A stretch of DNA of 64,000 nucleotides, taken from Chamaea fasciata. Lineage: Eukaryota > Chordata > Aves > Passeriformes > Sylviidae. A program made the translations under genes and the position numbers. Under the pieces are notes generated by a model. That model ran no database searches. It saw only the letters and a program-made list of their open reading frames with translations, and had not been told where the DNA came from. Below are positions 47,235-57,620 of the stretch, piece after piece; position 1 is the first letter of the stretch; each line of letters opens with the position of its first letter. Location of the stretch: NCBI GenBank assembly GCA_029207755.1, contig JARCOQ010000017.1, forward strand, positions 3,484,945 through 3,548,944, in the 5' to 3' direction.

Positions 47235-47270
47235 TAATGAGGCTGGTGTTAATACACCGGGGCCTCATTA
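47235..47270. repeat. Bipartite hairpin, 9-bp and 5-bp stems
   Basis: taatgaggc (47235-47243) pairs with gcctcatta (47262-47270). Inside, ggtgt (47245-47249) pairs with acacc (47254-47258) around a taat loop, with a one- to three-base internal bulge. The surrounding 200 bp are moderately GC-rich. Confidence 0.85.
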
Positions 47271-49229
47271 GCAGCTTACAGAGGGCACTGAAGCTGCCCA
47301 TCTCAAAGCTGCAGCTCTGCCTTTGTTCTTGCCGGACACTTGGAGGGACGTGGTACCGCAGGGCCAGGCACAGCCAGCCCGTGGCACTGGTGACATCTAG
47401 AGGACTCCAGCTCTCGGCACCAGGCACGGCTTCGTGCCGGGGAAGAAGGATGGGCTTCCCGGCCATGGGGCATCTCCTGCTGCCCGCTGAGCTCATCTCA
47501 CAGGGATGTGGCAGGGGAGGACACTAAAAACGGATAAAGCTCGTGTAACTGCCTCTGAGGAAACGCCCCGCTGGAGTTTCAGATTTCATTAACTGAGGGT
47601 GTAAACTGCACCTCTGCAGGCAAGGAATAGACCGAACCCTGCTACTACACTGCTGCGGGTGACTTATGAGGAGCCTGTGTCTGGGGAAGCTCTGACACTG
47701 TCCCCAGAGCGGGGCCGAGTGACAGTGTGTGACACAGAGCAGATGCAGCTGCTGTGCTCCGGGAGCACCTCCCCTGTTCCCCTCGCTGCCACTGACGGGA
47801 TCTTGCCCTGGAAGCAGCGCACAAATAATCAGAATTATGACTACAACTGCACCTACTGTGCATCGATGCCTCTATTTCCTGCAGTCCTAATGACAGGCAG
47901 GTGTCAGGCAACATGAAAAAATGCACAGAGGAGGTGTCAGTGGGAGCTCCAACTGCTCTGCAGGGCTGCTGCTTCCCAGCTCTTGTGGGAATGTCACTGC
48001 AGAACCTTCCTGAGAGCCTGGGTTTGCTCGGTTTGGTCCTGGCAGCTCTGACTCTCCCTTGGCTCTGGAGTGTGTTGGCACAGAGGCTCAGTGGCAGAGC
48101 TGCCAGGCTGCTCCAGGGCTTGCTGGCAGTGGGGACACCAGCCTTCCCCACATCCCCTCTCCTGTGCAGTCAGAGGTGCTTTCATCTTCTGGGCTTTTTT
48201 TCACCAAGAAGGCAGATCCCTTGTTTCTCTGACATTTTCTGCTTTAAAGCTGCATGAGAACAGTGAAGACTAGCAGGCAAAGTCAGCCTGACCCGGTGCT
48301 TCAATGGCAAATATTAAACTGCAGCGCTCAGAGAAATGATGAAATCTCTACTGGTAGAATTTAACAACCTACTTGCACTGCAGCCAACCAGGAGAGATTT
48401 ATAAAGCTGTAAAATAAGCTAATTCTGTTTTAAATTATTTCAGAACCTGAACAGCACAAGCTGTCTTTAAAATCAAAGGGCAAATTTGACATTAAAAAAT
48501 GAGATTATACATTGTGGCCAAAATTAAATGCCGTTGACCCAATCATATAACAAGTACTTGTGAGGAATAGCAGGGACAAGGGTTTCTGGGATGGTTTCCA
48601 CTGAAAGAGAGACTTGATCATAGTCTCCATTTCTCTCAAGCCTCCAGTCCTTGCTATTCTAAAAGTCCTCTTCCACATGACATCCTCCCATGCCCACAAT
48701 GCTCACTGCTACTTGGTTGCCCTTTTTCTTGCTCTCAAAGGGCTGTGGGCACCATCAGTGCCCCAACCAGGCGGGCCCCACGTTTGCAGAGTGTTTCTCA
48801 GAAAACCCCTTGGGCTGCAGAGTCAGGCTTGGGACTTGCCCCAGTTCAGGTTTTAGTCACTCGAACCAGAGGTCTGTCACTGCTCCATCCCTAAGGCTGA
48901 CAGAGCAGCGTGTGGCCCTGTCACCCACTGCAGCTCAGCCTCGTGGTAATTCCGTGAATAGGAGCGCTGACATACGAGCCCGAGTTTGCAGCACGGAGCT
49001 TTAAACCAAAGCAGGATGCTGGCTGGACTCCAGGACATGCAGTTGTTCTCTGCTTATTACACTAAACATGCAGTTCTGTTATCCCGATTGCACATCTGAG
49101 TAAGCGCCTGCTACTTCAACCGAAACGCTTCACTCGGAGCTTACTTGCGTTTTCCAAAAGGTTGCGCGATGCTTTCAGACACTGATTCAGGAATGAGTGT
49201 TCGTGTCCTACTGCTTTAATTAGTCACAT

Positions 49230-49760
49230 GGAGCGAGCGAGGCGCTCGCAGTGAAGCAACACAGGCTTGGCTTCAACCTTCCCCTTCAGCGAGGCAACCC
49301 GTGCTCCTTCGGGCCGCGAGGACAGCGGCGGCACGGCAAGGACGAGCGCTGGGAATGGCCTGTTTCGCAGGGAACACGGTCCTGGCCAGCGGGGTTTCGT
49401 GCCTGCTCGCCCTCCTGCCGGCCGGCGCTGTCTGCCCGTCCCTTATCGCCGCGCAGCGAGCGCTGTTATTGCAGCCCCGCTCGCCCCGTCCCTCGCTCCC
49501 GCCGCAGGCGCTATCTCCGTGCGCGAAACCACACGGGCTTGTTTTTTCCTACCCGGCTTGATAAGAGCCAACAGATGTCAGTGCAGCCTGAACAACAACG
49601 GGGCCGTGCTCTGCTCGGGGCTCTGCTCCTGCAGAAACATCCCCGGGTGGGAGTTCCGCCGTCGGGGATACCTGGGCGAGGGGGAGAGCGGCGCCCAGAG
49701 CGGTATCCGTGTGCCAGGGGAGGCTGCAAGGGCTCGCACGGCTAAAAATACCCGCCCAAG
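49230..49760. promoter_or_regulatory. Isolated CpG island without an assigned gene
   Basis: About 500 bp of GC-rich, CpG-dense sequence (many cgcg, gcgc and ccg words) in an otherwise AT-leaning region, 4.4 kb upstream of the G-alpha-s XL-type exon. In mammals this relative position is taken by the NESP55 promoter. I find no NESP55-like protein. The best + strand ATG frame (49355, about 68 codons) has a hydrophobic stretch, VLASGVSCLLALLPAG, but no family I know. On the minus strand a good donor (gcaa|gtaagctc) lies just outside the island near 49135-49145. The island could drive a GNAS alternative first exon or a non-coding RNA in either direction. Confidence 0.6.
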
Positions 49761-52700
49761 TATTTTTAAAAACACGTTCGAGGGTCCTTATAGACACGCA
49801 GACTTTTGTTGACAGAACAAGACCGCTCGTTTGTGCTGTGCGTTATCCTTGAAAACCCGCTCTGTTTGTGCAGAGAGTCCCATGACAACCTCGGCTTGCT
49901 GAGGGTGCCACAATGATCTCAACAACAAATGCGTCCCTTTATCTGCTGGAGAGGGACAGAGGGGAAGCAGGAAATATCTGCAGGCTGTAGGAAAAGCAGT
50001 TAAGAAATGGAAATAAGCCGCTTTATCCAAATATTGCTTTGCTGTTTTCACAAGTGTGATCCCAGTGGCTTTCTAGCCCAGCGCAGGGCACCTCTTCTGC
50101 AGCAGGTTAATGCCAGGTATTGTGTGTGAAGCCCAGAAAATCAGGGGAACTGGCTCGGTTATCTGGTTAAGGGATGTCTGAATGAAGGGAATTTGACAAT
50201 GGCATTTCATCTTTTTTACCATAACTATGTTTTCAGGTGACAGCTCTAGGACAGAGAAGGCCTCTCTAGGGAAACTCACACATGGTCTGTTACTGGGGGG
50301 GAAAAAAAAAAAAGGTGAAAGCATTTTGATATCCCTGAAGGCAAACTGGGGCATGAAGCCACAAACTGAGATAGGCAGGGGAAAACCAACCATTAAGATA
50401 GCCAAGGGGAAAGGTAGCAAGTTTTATTGTATTTGAGAGTGAAGCGTTTGTACTTTGGAGCTTGGATGGTGGCAGTTGCTGGTTCTGTGCCTGGTCTTCT
50501 ATCCCTCACTGCAGTGTCAGGACCAGAGAGAAGACAAATGCTGGATCAGGGGATGAAAGACCTCATGGAATTCTCACACCTGCACCAAGTTAATCAGGAT
50601 ATTAATAAGTTGGATGCTTATCTACTCAGCTACACACCACACACAGTGAAGTGCAGAGCTTTGCTCCCGGAGTCCAGGACTTGTCCCTGTGGCTGATGGG
50701 AGCCAAGATGGACTAGAAGGGTGTCAGTCAGAACCGGCATTTAGAGCAGGACATTGCCCTCTCCCTAGCTGTATCTACATGCTCCAGTCTCTACAAATAA
50801 AGACTTGGCCTTTTTTGTACTTGGAATGGTCTTGAATGTCCTAGATGGAGGTGGCTTTGCTCAGCCCACGCCCCGTGGGCCCAGGTGGAAGCTGAAAGCT
50901 GCTCTGCAGTAACAGCGGCACAGTTTGTTGACCATGTCTTCAGTCACTTTGCCATGGCTAGAAGCACCAATACCTCTTGTCATTTTATATCTGAAATACA
51001 TTTCCAACGGAGCTAATTCTACCTATCGTGCCTCATCTGTGCATCATGATGTTTACTTTACAGATGAGCCACCTTTTAGATTAAGAGATGTGATGAGGCC
51101 AGCGACTGTGGCTTTATGGCTATAGGTATCAGGAGCTCTTGATTTTCAGACTTCTTCAGAAAGAAGATAAAAGTTTAACAGTTTAGATCGATACTTAAAC
51201 AAGAATTCAGGAACCCATGATCGAAATCAGCCACTTAGTCACCATTTTCAATCTAAACTACAATGCAGGAAACAGAGAAAAGACAGCAAATTAAGAGTTA
51301 AGTGAAGGAAACAACCAAAAGCAAAGAAAAAATAGAATCTGCTTCAGCTAAAATTCATGGGAAACTCTCACAGTCTGTAGTGGGTGTTCAGTCATATAAA
51401 CGCTGAGCAAATCCTACAAATGTCGATTCCTGTCCTCATGCCCTGAAAGCCTTGTTATGTAACTGGGTGGCAGGGTTTATTTTCAGGGGTGCTCAGCCCC
51501 TTTGTTGCCCCAGCCAGACCGTGCACAGCAGCCTCAGGGCCCATTTCAAGAGCTAAGCCTTTACTCAGATGTCTTTAACCACCGTGCCAGGCTACAGCCA
51601 CCTACACTGGAAAAGCTGAGTGCAAACTGGGGCCCCAGAGAGTGGCTGCTGTGGGAGGGCAGTGCCAGCAGAAGGGCTGACACATGCTGCTTTGCACCAA
51701 GAAATGAGGCTTGTACACATGGATCACTTACTCTAACAGCAGTGGGAGTCTGAGTTCAGTCAGTTATTCCTTCCCAAGGTACAAATAAATGCAAATTTTA
51801 CTCATCTACATTTCTCTTGCTGTCGAATTTCCTAGTGTTGATTCAAGTGTTTTTGCTTATGTGTCCATGTCTCTTATTTTAACACTGCAGTCTCGCAGTT
51901 GTTGCCTCTTTTCTTCCTTAATATTTTTTTGTATTCTCAGATGGCCCATTCTGCTTTTTAACCTCTCCATCTTTTCCCCCCATCGCGGATGGTAGAAACA
52001 CCAGAATAAAAATACAGAGACCTGCAGCCCAGTGCTCAAGAAAAGACAACTCTCTATTCCCTTCCTCCCTCCTGAGAGTTGGGGAGAGGCAGATCTTGAA
52101 GGTAATTTCCTCTTCTATCTTTGAAACTGTGTGATTTCAAAAAGCTGTCAGTCTGTGTCATGCAGTCTTCACCCAGGTGTCACTTTTTGCCACTAACTAA
52201 AACTGGTGTAAGGGAAGTGATGAACTGTGCCCGGCATTGTTAACAGCTGGAATTCAAGTAACTACGTCTATGTTGTAACCACAGGCAGGGCCACAGCCAG
52301 GGCTACAGCAGGATGTGAGATTTCTGATTTCCTGAAACAAATAATTTGTAAGTTTTATGAGTTGTTCTAGGGGTTTGGAATAATAGGATGAGGGAAAGCC
52401 TGTTTTCCACTTTGGAGCCCTACTTCACTTTCAGATTTCCACTTCAGAGGATGGACATTGACAGCCAAGGTAGGCTTGGTGTGCTTTGCCGAACTTGGCA
52501 CCTGCACTGGCAAAGTTTTCAGAGCAACCAAACCAAGACCGGCCGGCCTTAAACTTGTCTTGCTGTGAATTGCACCAGCAGGAAAACTCTGCTTGCCTAC
52601 CCCCGGAGCCAGGAGAACAAATTTATAGGCTGAATGTTCCTACTAGTTTGCCATTTTAGTTTTTGGGTTTGTCTTCTTCACAGCCCTCAAAAGTGTTCCC

Positions 52701-53090
52701 TTTCCTTTTGGCAGGTAGCACATGGACAGATCCCCAAAAACCAGCCTGTTTCAAAGAACTGTCCTGTCCCTAAGTACAAGATTCGTCTTGTCTCAGTGTC
52801 TCTCCAAAAAGCACAGGAAGAGAAAGAAAACTATTAATAATCTTCCAGGCTGACCTTTACATTTTCTTGTTATATTACATTCTCAGGGGTGTGTTCATCA
52901 GAAGAAAGAACTCTGGGCCCCAGAGGAGAAGGCATTACAACAGTGGAGACAGAATGAGTCATGTGGGCATCTTGAGCCTGATGTGAGATGGATTTATTCC
53001 TGCAACAGGCAGCAACTGCTGCCGAATCCTGGGCTAACAGTGATGTGCAAAGCGAACTTCCCTGCTGTGTAGTGATTTCATTCTTACTAA
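49761..53090. other. Sequence between the two CpG islands
   Basis: No gene recognised. A short palindromic block (aaaaatac ... gtattttt, 49744-49767) closes the orphan island. An AATAAA at about 50796-50801 follows an open but unrecognisable frame and might end a non-coding transcript. Confidence 0.5.
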
Positions 53091-53549
53091 TTGCTGTACC
53101 AATTGCAGGAGATTTTGAAAGAGAAATTTGCATCAAGAAGACACCTAACTTGTGAGCAAGCACGGAGAGGAGAAATGGAGATTTCAGTGAAAACCACACA
53201 GGCTATTTGCAGAGGACAGGCTACAGCACAGAGAGCTGGTTGGAAAGCTTCAATTCCAGAGTGCAGGATGTGTGGCCAGGCCCCAGAGAGCATTAGTCAT
53301 CTCATAAGTGAATGCTCAGAGCTGGCCGGAGATGAGTACAAAATACAGCATGACAAAGCTGGCAGTGCTGTGCACAGCCCGTGCTGCCAGGGAAGGGGGT
53401 ACGGCCACAACCTGCACCATCACCCCAGGCCAGGTAAACGGAGACAACTGAGGAGCCGAATGGGAAGTTTGTCAGAAAGCAGATGTGGTGCCTTCAGAGG
53501 AAGTTCATCAGTAACTTCTCCATTGGATGACGGCATTGGCAGAAAATAA
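53091..53549 (+). mobile_element. Degraded retroelement-type reading frame with zinc-knuckle motif
   Basis: An uninterrupted frame of about 150 codons follows a stop at 53088-53090; the first in-frame ATG is 53175. At about 53264-53370 it encodes CRMCGQAPESISHLISECS, then LAGDEYKIQHDK and a VH. This spacing (CxxC, then SHLxxxC, then LAxxEYxxxHDxxxxxVH) is what I remember from the segment downstream of the reverse transcriptase in certain animal non-LTR retroelement proteins. The reverse transcriptase itself is absent, and downstream codons become low-complexity. I infer an old remnant, possibly co-opted because the frame is still open. Family not assigned. It ends about 640 bp before the G-alpha-s XL-type start codon. 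Confidence 0.55.
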
Positions 53550-53993
53550 CAAGAAGTCACTGACTAATGTGTGTGTGGCAGGAAGCGAATTAAAAATGGG
53601 GCATGAAAATGGCACAGGTCTTGGTGTCCCTCTTTCCAGTGGGCTCAGGTGTTGCGTCGAGGAGCTCAGGCGCAGCGTCCAAAGCGGACACGAGCTCTCC
53701 GTGGACCAGGGCTCTCCTTGGCACCACAGCATCCTCACCATGGGATGTCGGCTCAGGTCCCGACCTGGCAAAAGCCGGAGTGAAACGTCAAACCAGCGCC
53801 GGCTCCGGTGGTCTGGGGCGCGGGGAGTGGGAAGCGCCGACCCCCGGCTCTCCCCGCGGGGCAGGAGGAGAGCCCGCCGAGAGCGCTCAGGTCCCCGCCG
53901 GCCCCGGGCACTGCTCGGGGGGAGGGTGCGGGGGCCGCTCCCCCGCAGGGCCGGCGCTGCGGCGGGGGCCGCTTTCCAGAGAATACGGTAAAC

Positions 53994-54167
53994 ATGTCCG
54001 CATCACGTGCGGCCGCTCCCGCCGGCCGCGGCGCGGGACCGGCCGGGAGGGCGGGACGGGACGGGACCCGCGCTCCGCCGGCCCAGCGGGGCCGCTTTAA
54101 GAGGCCGCCGGGCGCCGCCGCCTCGCCCTGCCCGCCCCGGCGGAGAGCGATGCCCGCGGCGCCGTAG
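53994..54167 (+). other. Possible upstream open reading frame (57 codons)
   Basis: ATG at 53994 opens a frame (MSASRAAAPAGRG...) that closes with TAG at 54165-54167, 19 nt before the XL-type start at 54187. A second in-frame ATG at 54150 leaves a five-residue uORF, MPAAP. If transcription starts upstream of 53994, either could limit translation of the main exon. The peptide is low-complexity and likely not a functional protein. Confidence 0.35.
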
Positions 54168-54186
54168 GGCGGGCGGCTCCGGCACC

Positions 54187-54430
54187 ATGGGGCTGTGCTA
54201 CAGCCTGCGCTCCCGCCTGGCCGCCGCGCACCCCTCGGCGCCCTACGGCAGCCGCGGCGAGCCGGACACCCCGGCGGCGGCGGAGCACGGCGACCCGCAG
54301 GTGCGGCACCGGCTGCGGCAGGACCTGGTGGCCAAGGAGCGGGCGGACAAGAAGCGGAGCAAGAGCATCGACAAGACGCTGAAGGCGGAGAAGCGCGAGT
54401 ACAAGCAGACGCACCGGCTGCTGCTGCTGG
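54187..54430 (+). CDS. GNAS: Alternative G-alpha-s first exon, XL-alpha-s-like with GNAL-like N-terminus
   Basis: This is the 5' coding exon of a stimulatory G-protein alpha subunit, which couples receptors to adenylyl cyclase at the inner plasma membrane. It encodes 81 codons plus one base and stops at a gtgagc donor in phase 1 directly after THRLLLLG, the exact exon 1/2 boundary of GNAS and GNAL; the P-loop GAGESGKST would come from exon 2. Residues 1-8 (MGLCYSLR) equal the start of the long GNAL isoform as I remember it, with Gly2 and Cys4 as lipidation candidates. Residues 9-40 are an Ala/Gly/Pro linker. Residues 41-75 form a basic N-terminal helix whose words KKRSKSIDKTLKAEKREY resemble the XL exon of human GNAS (KKRSKLIDKQLQDEK from memory). 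It lacks the several-hundred-residue mammalian XL extension. Synteny (STX16-NPEPL1 upstream, same strand) favours GNAS over GNAL. The rest of the gene lies beyond the window. Confidence 0.85.
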
Positions 54431-54657
54431 GTGAGCGGGGCGGCGCAGCAGCCCGGCGCGGTTCGGCCCGGCCCGGCCCGGCAGGTGCGGGGCCCGAGGC
54501 CGCTGCCGGTGCCCGGGCGGGCGGAGGGGGCGGCGGCCGCGGGGGCACCGGGGCGGGGCGGGCGCGCACGTGGCGGCGGCGCCGGGCGGGGGCTCCGGAG
54601 GCTCGGCGGGGCTGCGGCAGCGCGGGGGAACGGGGCCGGCATGTGCCGTGCCCGCCC

Positions 54658-54687
54658 GGGGCTACCGGGGCTACCGGGGCTACCGGG
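54658..54687. repeat. 9-bp tandem repeat ggggctacc, about 3.3 copies
   Basis: Three perfect copies of ggggctacc plus a partial one within the CpG island, 230 bp after the exon donor. It is a small GC-rich microduplication and may vary in length between individuals. Confidence 0.9.
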
Positions 54688-57554
54688 GCTGGGGGGCGCT
54701 GCGCGCCCGGCCGCGCCCGCCGCTGTGTGCCGTAGGAGCCGGCGGCCGGCCCCGGCCGAGGAGCGGCCGCGCCCCCGTGAAGGTGATGCTCCAGAACGGG
54801 GCCGCGGCCGCCTGTCCGCACGCCGGCCGCTCGCACCGAGCCACGCAGCGGCACTGCGGGGGCTGAGCGGGGGCGGCTGTGCCGTGAGGAGGAAGCCCGA
54901 GCTCTCCGTGTGCGGGAGCGATCTGCCGCGGTCCGCTCCGCCTCCCCGAATGCACAGCGGGGAGATGCAGCCTCCCGGGCGGTGCGGGTCCATCCAGCGC
55001 TGCCCCGTGCACCAGCCCTCGTTCCCTGCGTGGCAGCTCGTCCCTGCCTTGGACTGCGCAGGGCTCACGGGCAGGGATGCTCCTGCGCCGGCATTGCCTT
55101 CCCGAGAGGTGCCCTATGGAAAGGCACTTTAATTATTAAATTATGCGATGTCTGAGCTTGTGTAGGACACAAACCCCGACCCAAACAGGCTTAGAAAGTC
55201 ATGTGTTGGCCTTCAGGTAAGTCGAAGGAGGCTGGAAATGTTTCTCCTCCTCCTCCCCCCGCCAGTGCAATGCAGGTGGAATACAGGAATTACCCTGAGC
55301 ATCCTGGAATAATAGAGAATATTTTCACATGTTCACAAATAATTTAAGCGCCTCTCGCCCTTGGAGCGTGCGTGGTTCTGCAGGACATAAACAGCAAAAT
55401 TTGGCCTTCATCTTATTGGTGTGTGTTTGCAGCCTGTAATAGAGGGGCAGAATTTTAAGGAGCTTTAGGAAACAATACTGGACCTGGTTTTCTGCATCTT
55501 GGTGGTAAAAGCTCCTATTCCAGAAGCAGAGCTTCTTTTGATGTGGCTGCAGCTTTACTGATGCAAGTCTGTTAATAAAGGTGTCCCTCCTTCTCATGGG
55601 AGGGGGGTTGAGCAACACTTGTGGGAAGAGTAAAGCTCATGTGCTGTGACTGTTGGTAAGGAATCACACCTCTACCCAACGTGCATTCCTTTCAAGCACA
55701 CCATACCCGTAGGTGTGTTATCGTTTGGTGTTTGGTTTTAATTTATTTCCAGTTTGTTCTGTAGTGAGCAAGTGCGTGAAGGAGGAGCCGTGAGAACTTC
55801 TCTTCCTTTGTAGATTAAATAAGTCAGAAAAAAACCCCAACAGCAGGGCTACTTTTGATGTTAATCTGCAAGCCGTTAAGTCATAAAGGCTATCTGATAC
55901 AGGCTTCTGTGGGCAGTATTTCAGTTGCCTGGTTTTTAATAAAGAGCTGGGTTTTGCTGCAGTGGCATTGAACACTGAGTGAGTTAAACAACACATCTGA
56001 GTGGTTTAGAGTTGTCTACGGTGAAGCCAACAGAGCTTTCTTTGTCGAAATACCGATTTATAAATCTGATGGATATGAGTCAGTGTTATGCTGGCAGTCG
56101 TTTATTATATTTCAGCCTGGACTTGAATAGCAGGAAGTCACTTTTTGGCCCTCTTGTAAATCTTGGGATGCCTAAGAGACCCATTTCCCTGCTCCTTGCA
56201 CAAGGACTGTCAGTTTTCCAGTTAGCTTCCTTCCCTTGCTGCTTCTCCCCTGCATCCCACTCTCACTGTTGCTTGGAGAATTTTCTGTTTCTAAACTGGA
56301 ATATGAAATTTGGGGTACATTTGGTGATCCTTCATGTAATGTGAGCAGGTATTGCTGCCACAGCTGAGTGCGTCTGTGCTGACATTGCAGAGGGATTGCA
56401 CACACAAATGGGGCAGCAGGGTGATGTTGAATGCAGGGGGCAGGAGCATCCAGCTGGGATTTAAACCTGCAGCTGGGTCTTTCTCTAAGGAATGGAGTCA
56501 GGGTGGGGAGAAAGGGCAGGGCCAGGAATGTCTCCTCACTTGGGCTGAAGCTCAATAGCAAAAGATGCAGTAGATACTTGGAGTTTCTCACTTTTATTCC
56601 CAATTTTTAGGTTGACGTGCTCCCATAGGAGTGCATCACCAACATGGACAGCGAAGGACACCAGGGGTGCCAGCTCCTTCTTTGAGAGTAACGGATTCTA
56701 AATCAAAACTGCTCTGATGTTTCAGCTCTGTCCTATCGCCAAGGCTAATTTTTTTGTATCAAATGGCTGCAGAAGCTCATGCACTTCCAAGGGCCGTGCT
56801 GGGAATGTGGAATGTTCCTTCCTATGGCTGGGCTGTACAGGACACGGGGAGTGCACCAAGTCACTGTGCCTGTGCCGTGGGGTTTGCTGTTGTAGTGTGT
56901 GTGTAACTTACGTGTCTGTTACTCTGAGCATATGTTCCCACGTTGCAGTTCCTTCTTTTGGAAGGACAAGTTCATCATTTTATCTGGGTGCTCAGGGGTG
57001 TGCAGTGTAGTTACTCAGTGGACAGCTTTATGCTGTTAATTGACTTAGACTTCTTGAATAATTTTTCAGTCCTTTGTCATCACCACTGTTGTAGAAGATA
57101 AAATCTCAAGCCCTGGAACTTCTCTTAATTTCAGTAGAGCAAATATCTTGCATCTGCTCTGCTTTGGAGGCAATAATCTGACTTTGTATTTGCAGTGGAG
57201 TAGTGGGAGGTTTTTTGCTTTGTTTTTGTGAAATGCTCAGCCAGGTGTAATCTTACTGGATTTTGTTTAGTGAGCTGTAAGAGTCACAACTTCAAGATTA
57301 CAATCACTGTTGTGTTGGCAGCACAGTGTGAGTTCAGGGATACTCCTGGGAATAGGAGGTGATTTTTCATTGCATGGAGGTTTTTTGGTGTTTTTTTTTT
57401 TTTTTTTTTTGTTGGAGAACAATCCTGGCTCTAAATGTGAAAGTCTTCGTCATAAAACAATTCCACTACCTGTGTGCTCTCTTACTGGTGACAGTAATAT
57501 GGGTTTTCCTCTATCTTTTTATTTTTCTTTTAAAGACTTGAAAGTATGAATCTG

Positions 57555-57620
57555 GTTTGCTATAAGAGAGTGAACTTGGGCCGGTCACCTCTCAGTGCTT
57601 TGCCAATCTCTCTGTACTTG
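57555..57620 (+). repeat. MIR-like SINE relic
   Basis: 'gtgaacttgggccggtcacc' followed by 'tctcagtgctttgccaatct' resembles the MIR core (gtgaccttgggcaagtcact). Weak and short. Confidence 0.4.

Larger units (their letters stand above)
36641..49229. other. Intergenic sequence between NPEPL1 and the GNAS alternative promoters
   Basis: 12.6 kb with no gene I can support. It contains two short perfect-arm hairpins (43258-43290 and 47235-47270) and several homopolymer runs, for example at 37606-37620, 44562-44574 and 47021-47030. Open frames here are short, start mostly at non-ATG codons and have no family resemblance that I recognise. Confidence 0.55.
53640..54900 (+). promoter_or_regulatory. GNAS: CpG-island promoter of the G-alpha-s XL-type first exon
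   Basis: Very GC-rich, CpG-dense sequence, densest at 53800-54900, with the coding exon 54187-54430 inside. An E-box (cacgtg, 54004-54009) and a half-CRE (acgtca, about 53787-53792) lie upstream of the ATG, and no TATA box is seen. The start codon has a near-perfect Kozak context (caccatgg). Many long open frames on both strands are a consequence of base composition. Confidence 0.75.

Noticed and set aside
47901..48257. Frame with a hydrophobic Leu-rich segment, ATG at 47913
   Set aside because: No family resemblance, no promoter, no splice context; Leu-rich frames arise easily from ctg/ctc-rich sequence.
49251..49812. Candidate NESP55 or other protein in the orphan CpG island
   Set aside because: None of the three + frames shows the acidic repeats or the N-terminal hydrophobic pattern of NESP55, so it was kept as a CpG island only.
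50427..50696. Open frame followed by AATAAA near 50796
   Set aside because: Starts at TTG, no recognisable domain; could at most be part of a non-coding transcript.
54195..54434. Overlapping second frame that could correspond to mammalian ALEX
   Set aside because: It opens at GTG, not ATG, is only Ala/Gly/Pro-rich and shows no ALEX-like similarity that I recognise.
53527..55132. Many long frames on both strands in the XL-exon CpG island, including a 323-residue minus-strand one
   Set aside because: Driven by base composition, with no recognisable motifs; only 54187-54430 ends in a G-alpha signature and a phase-correct donor.
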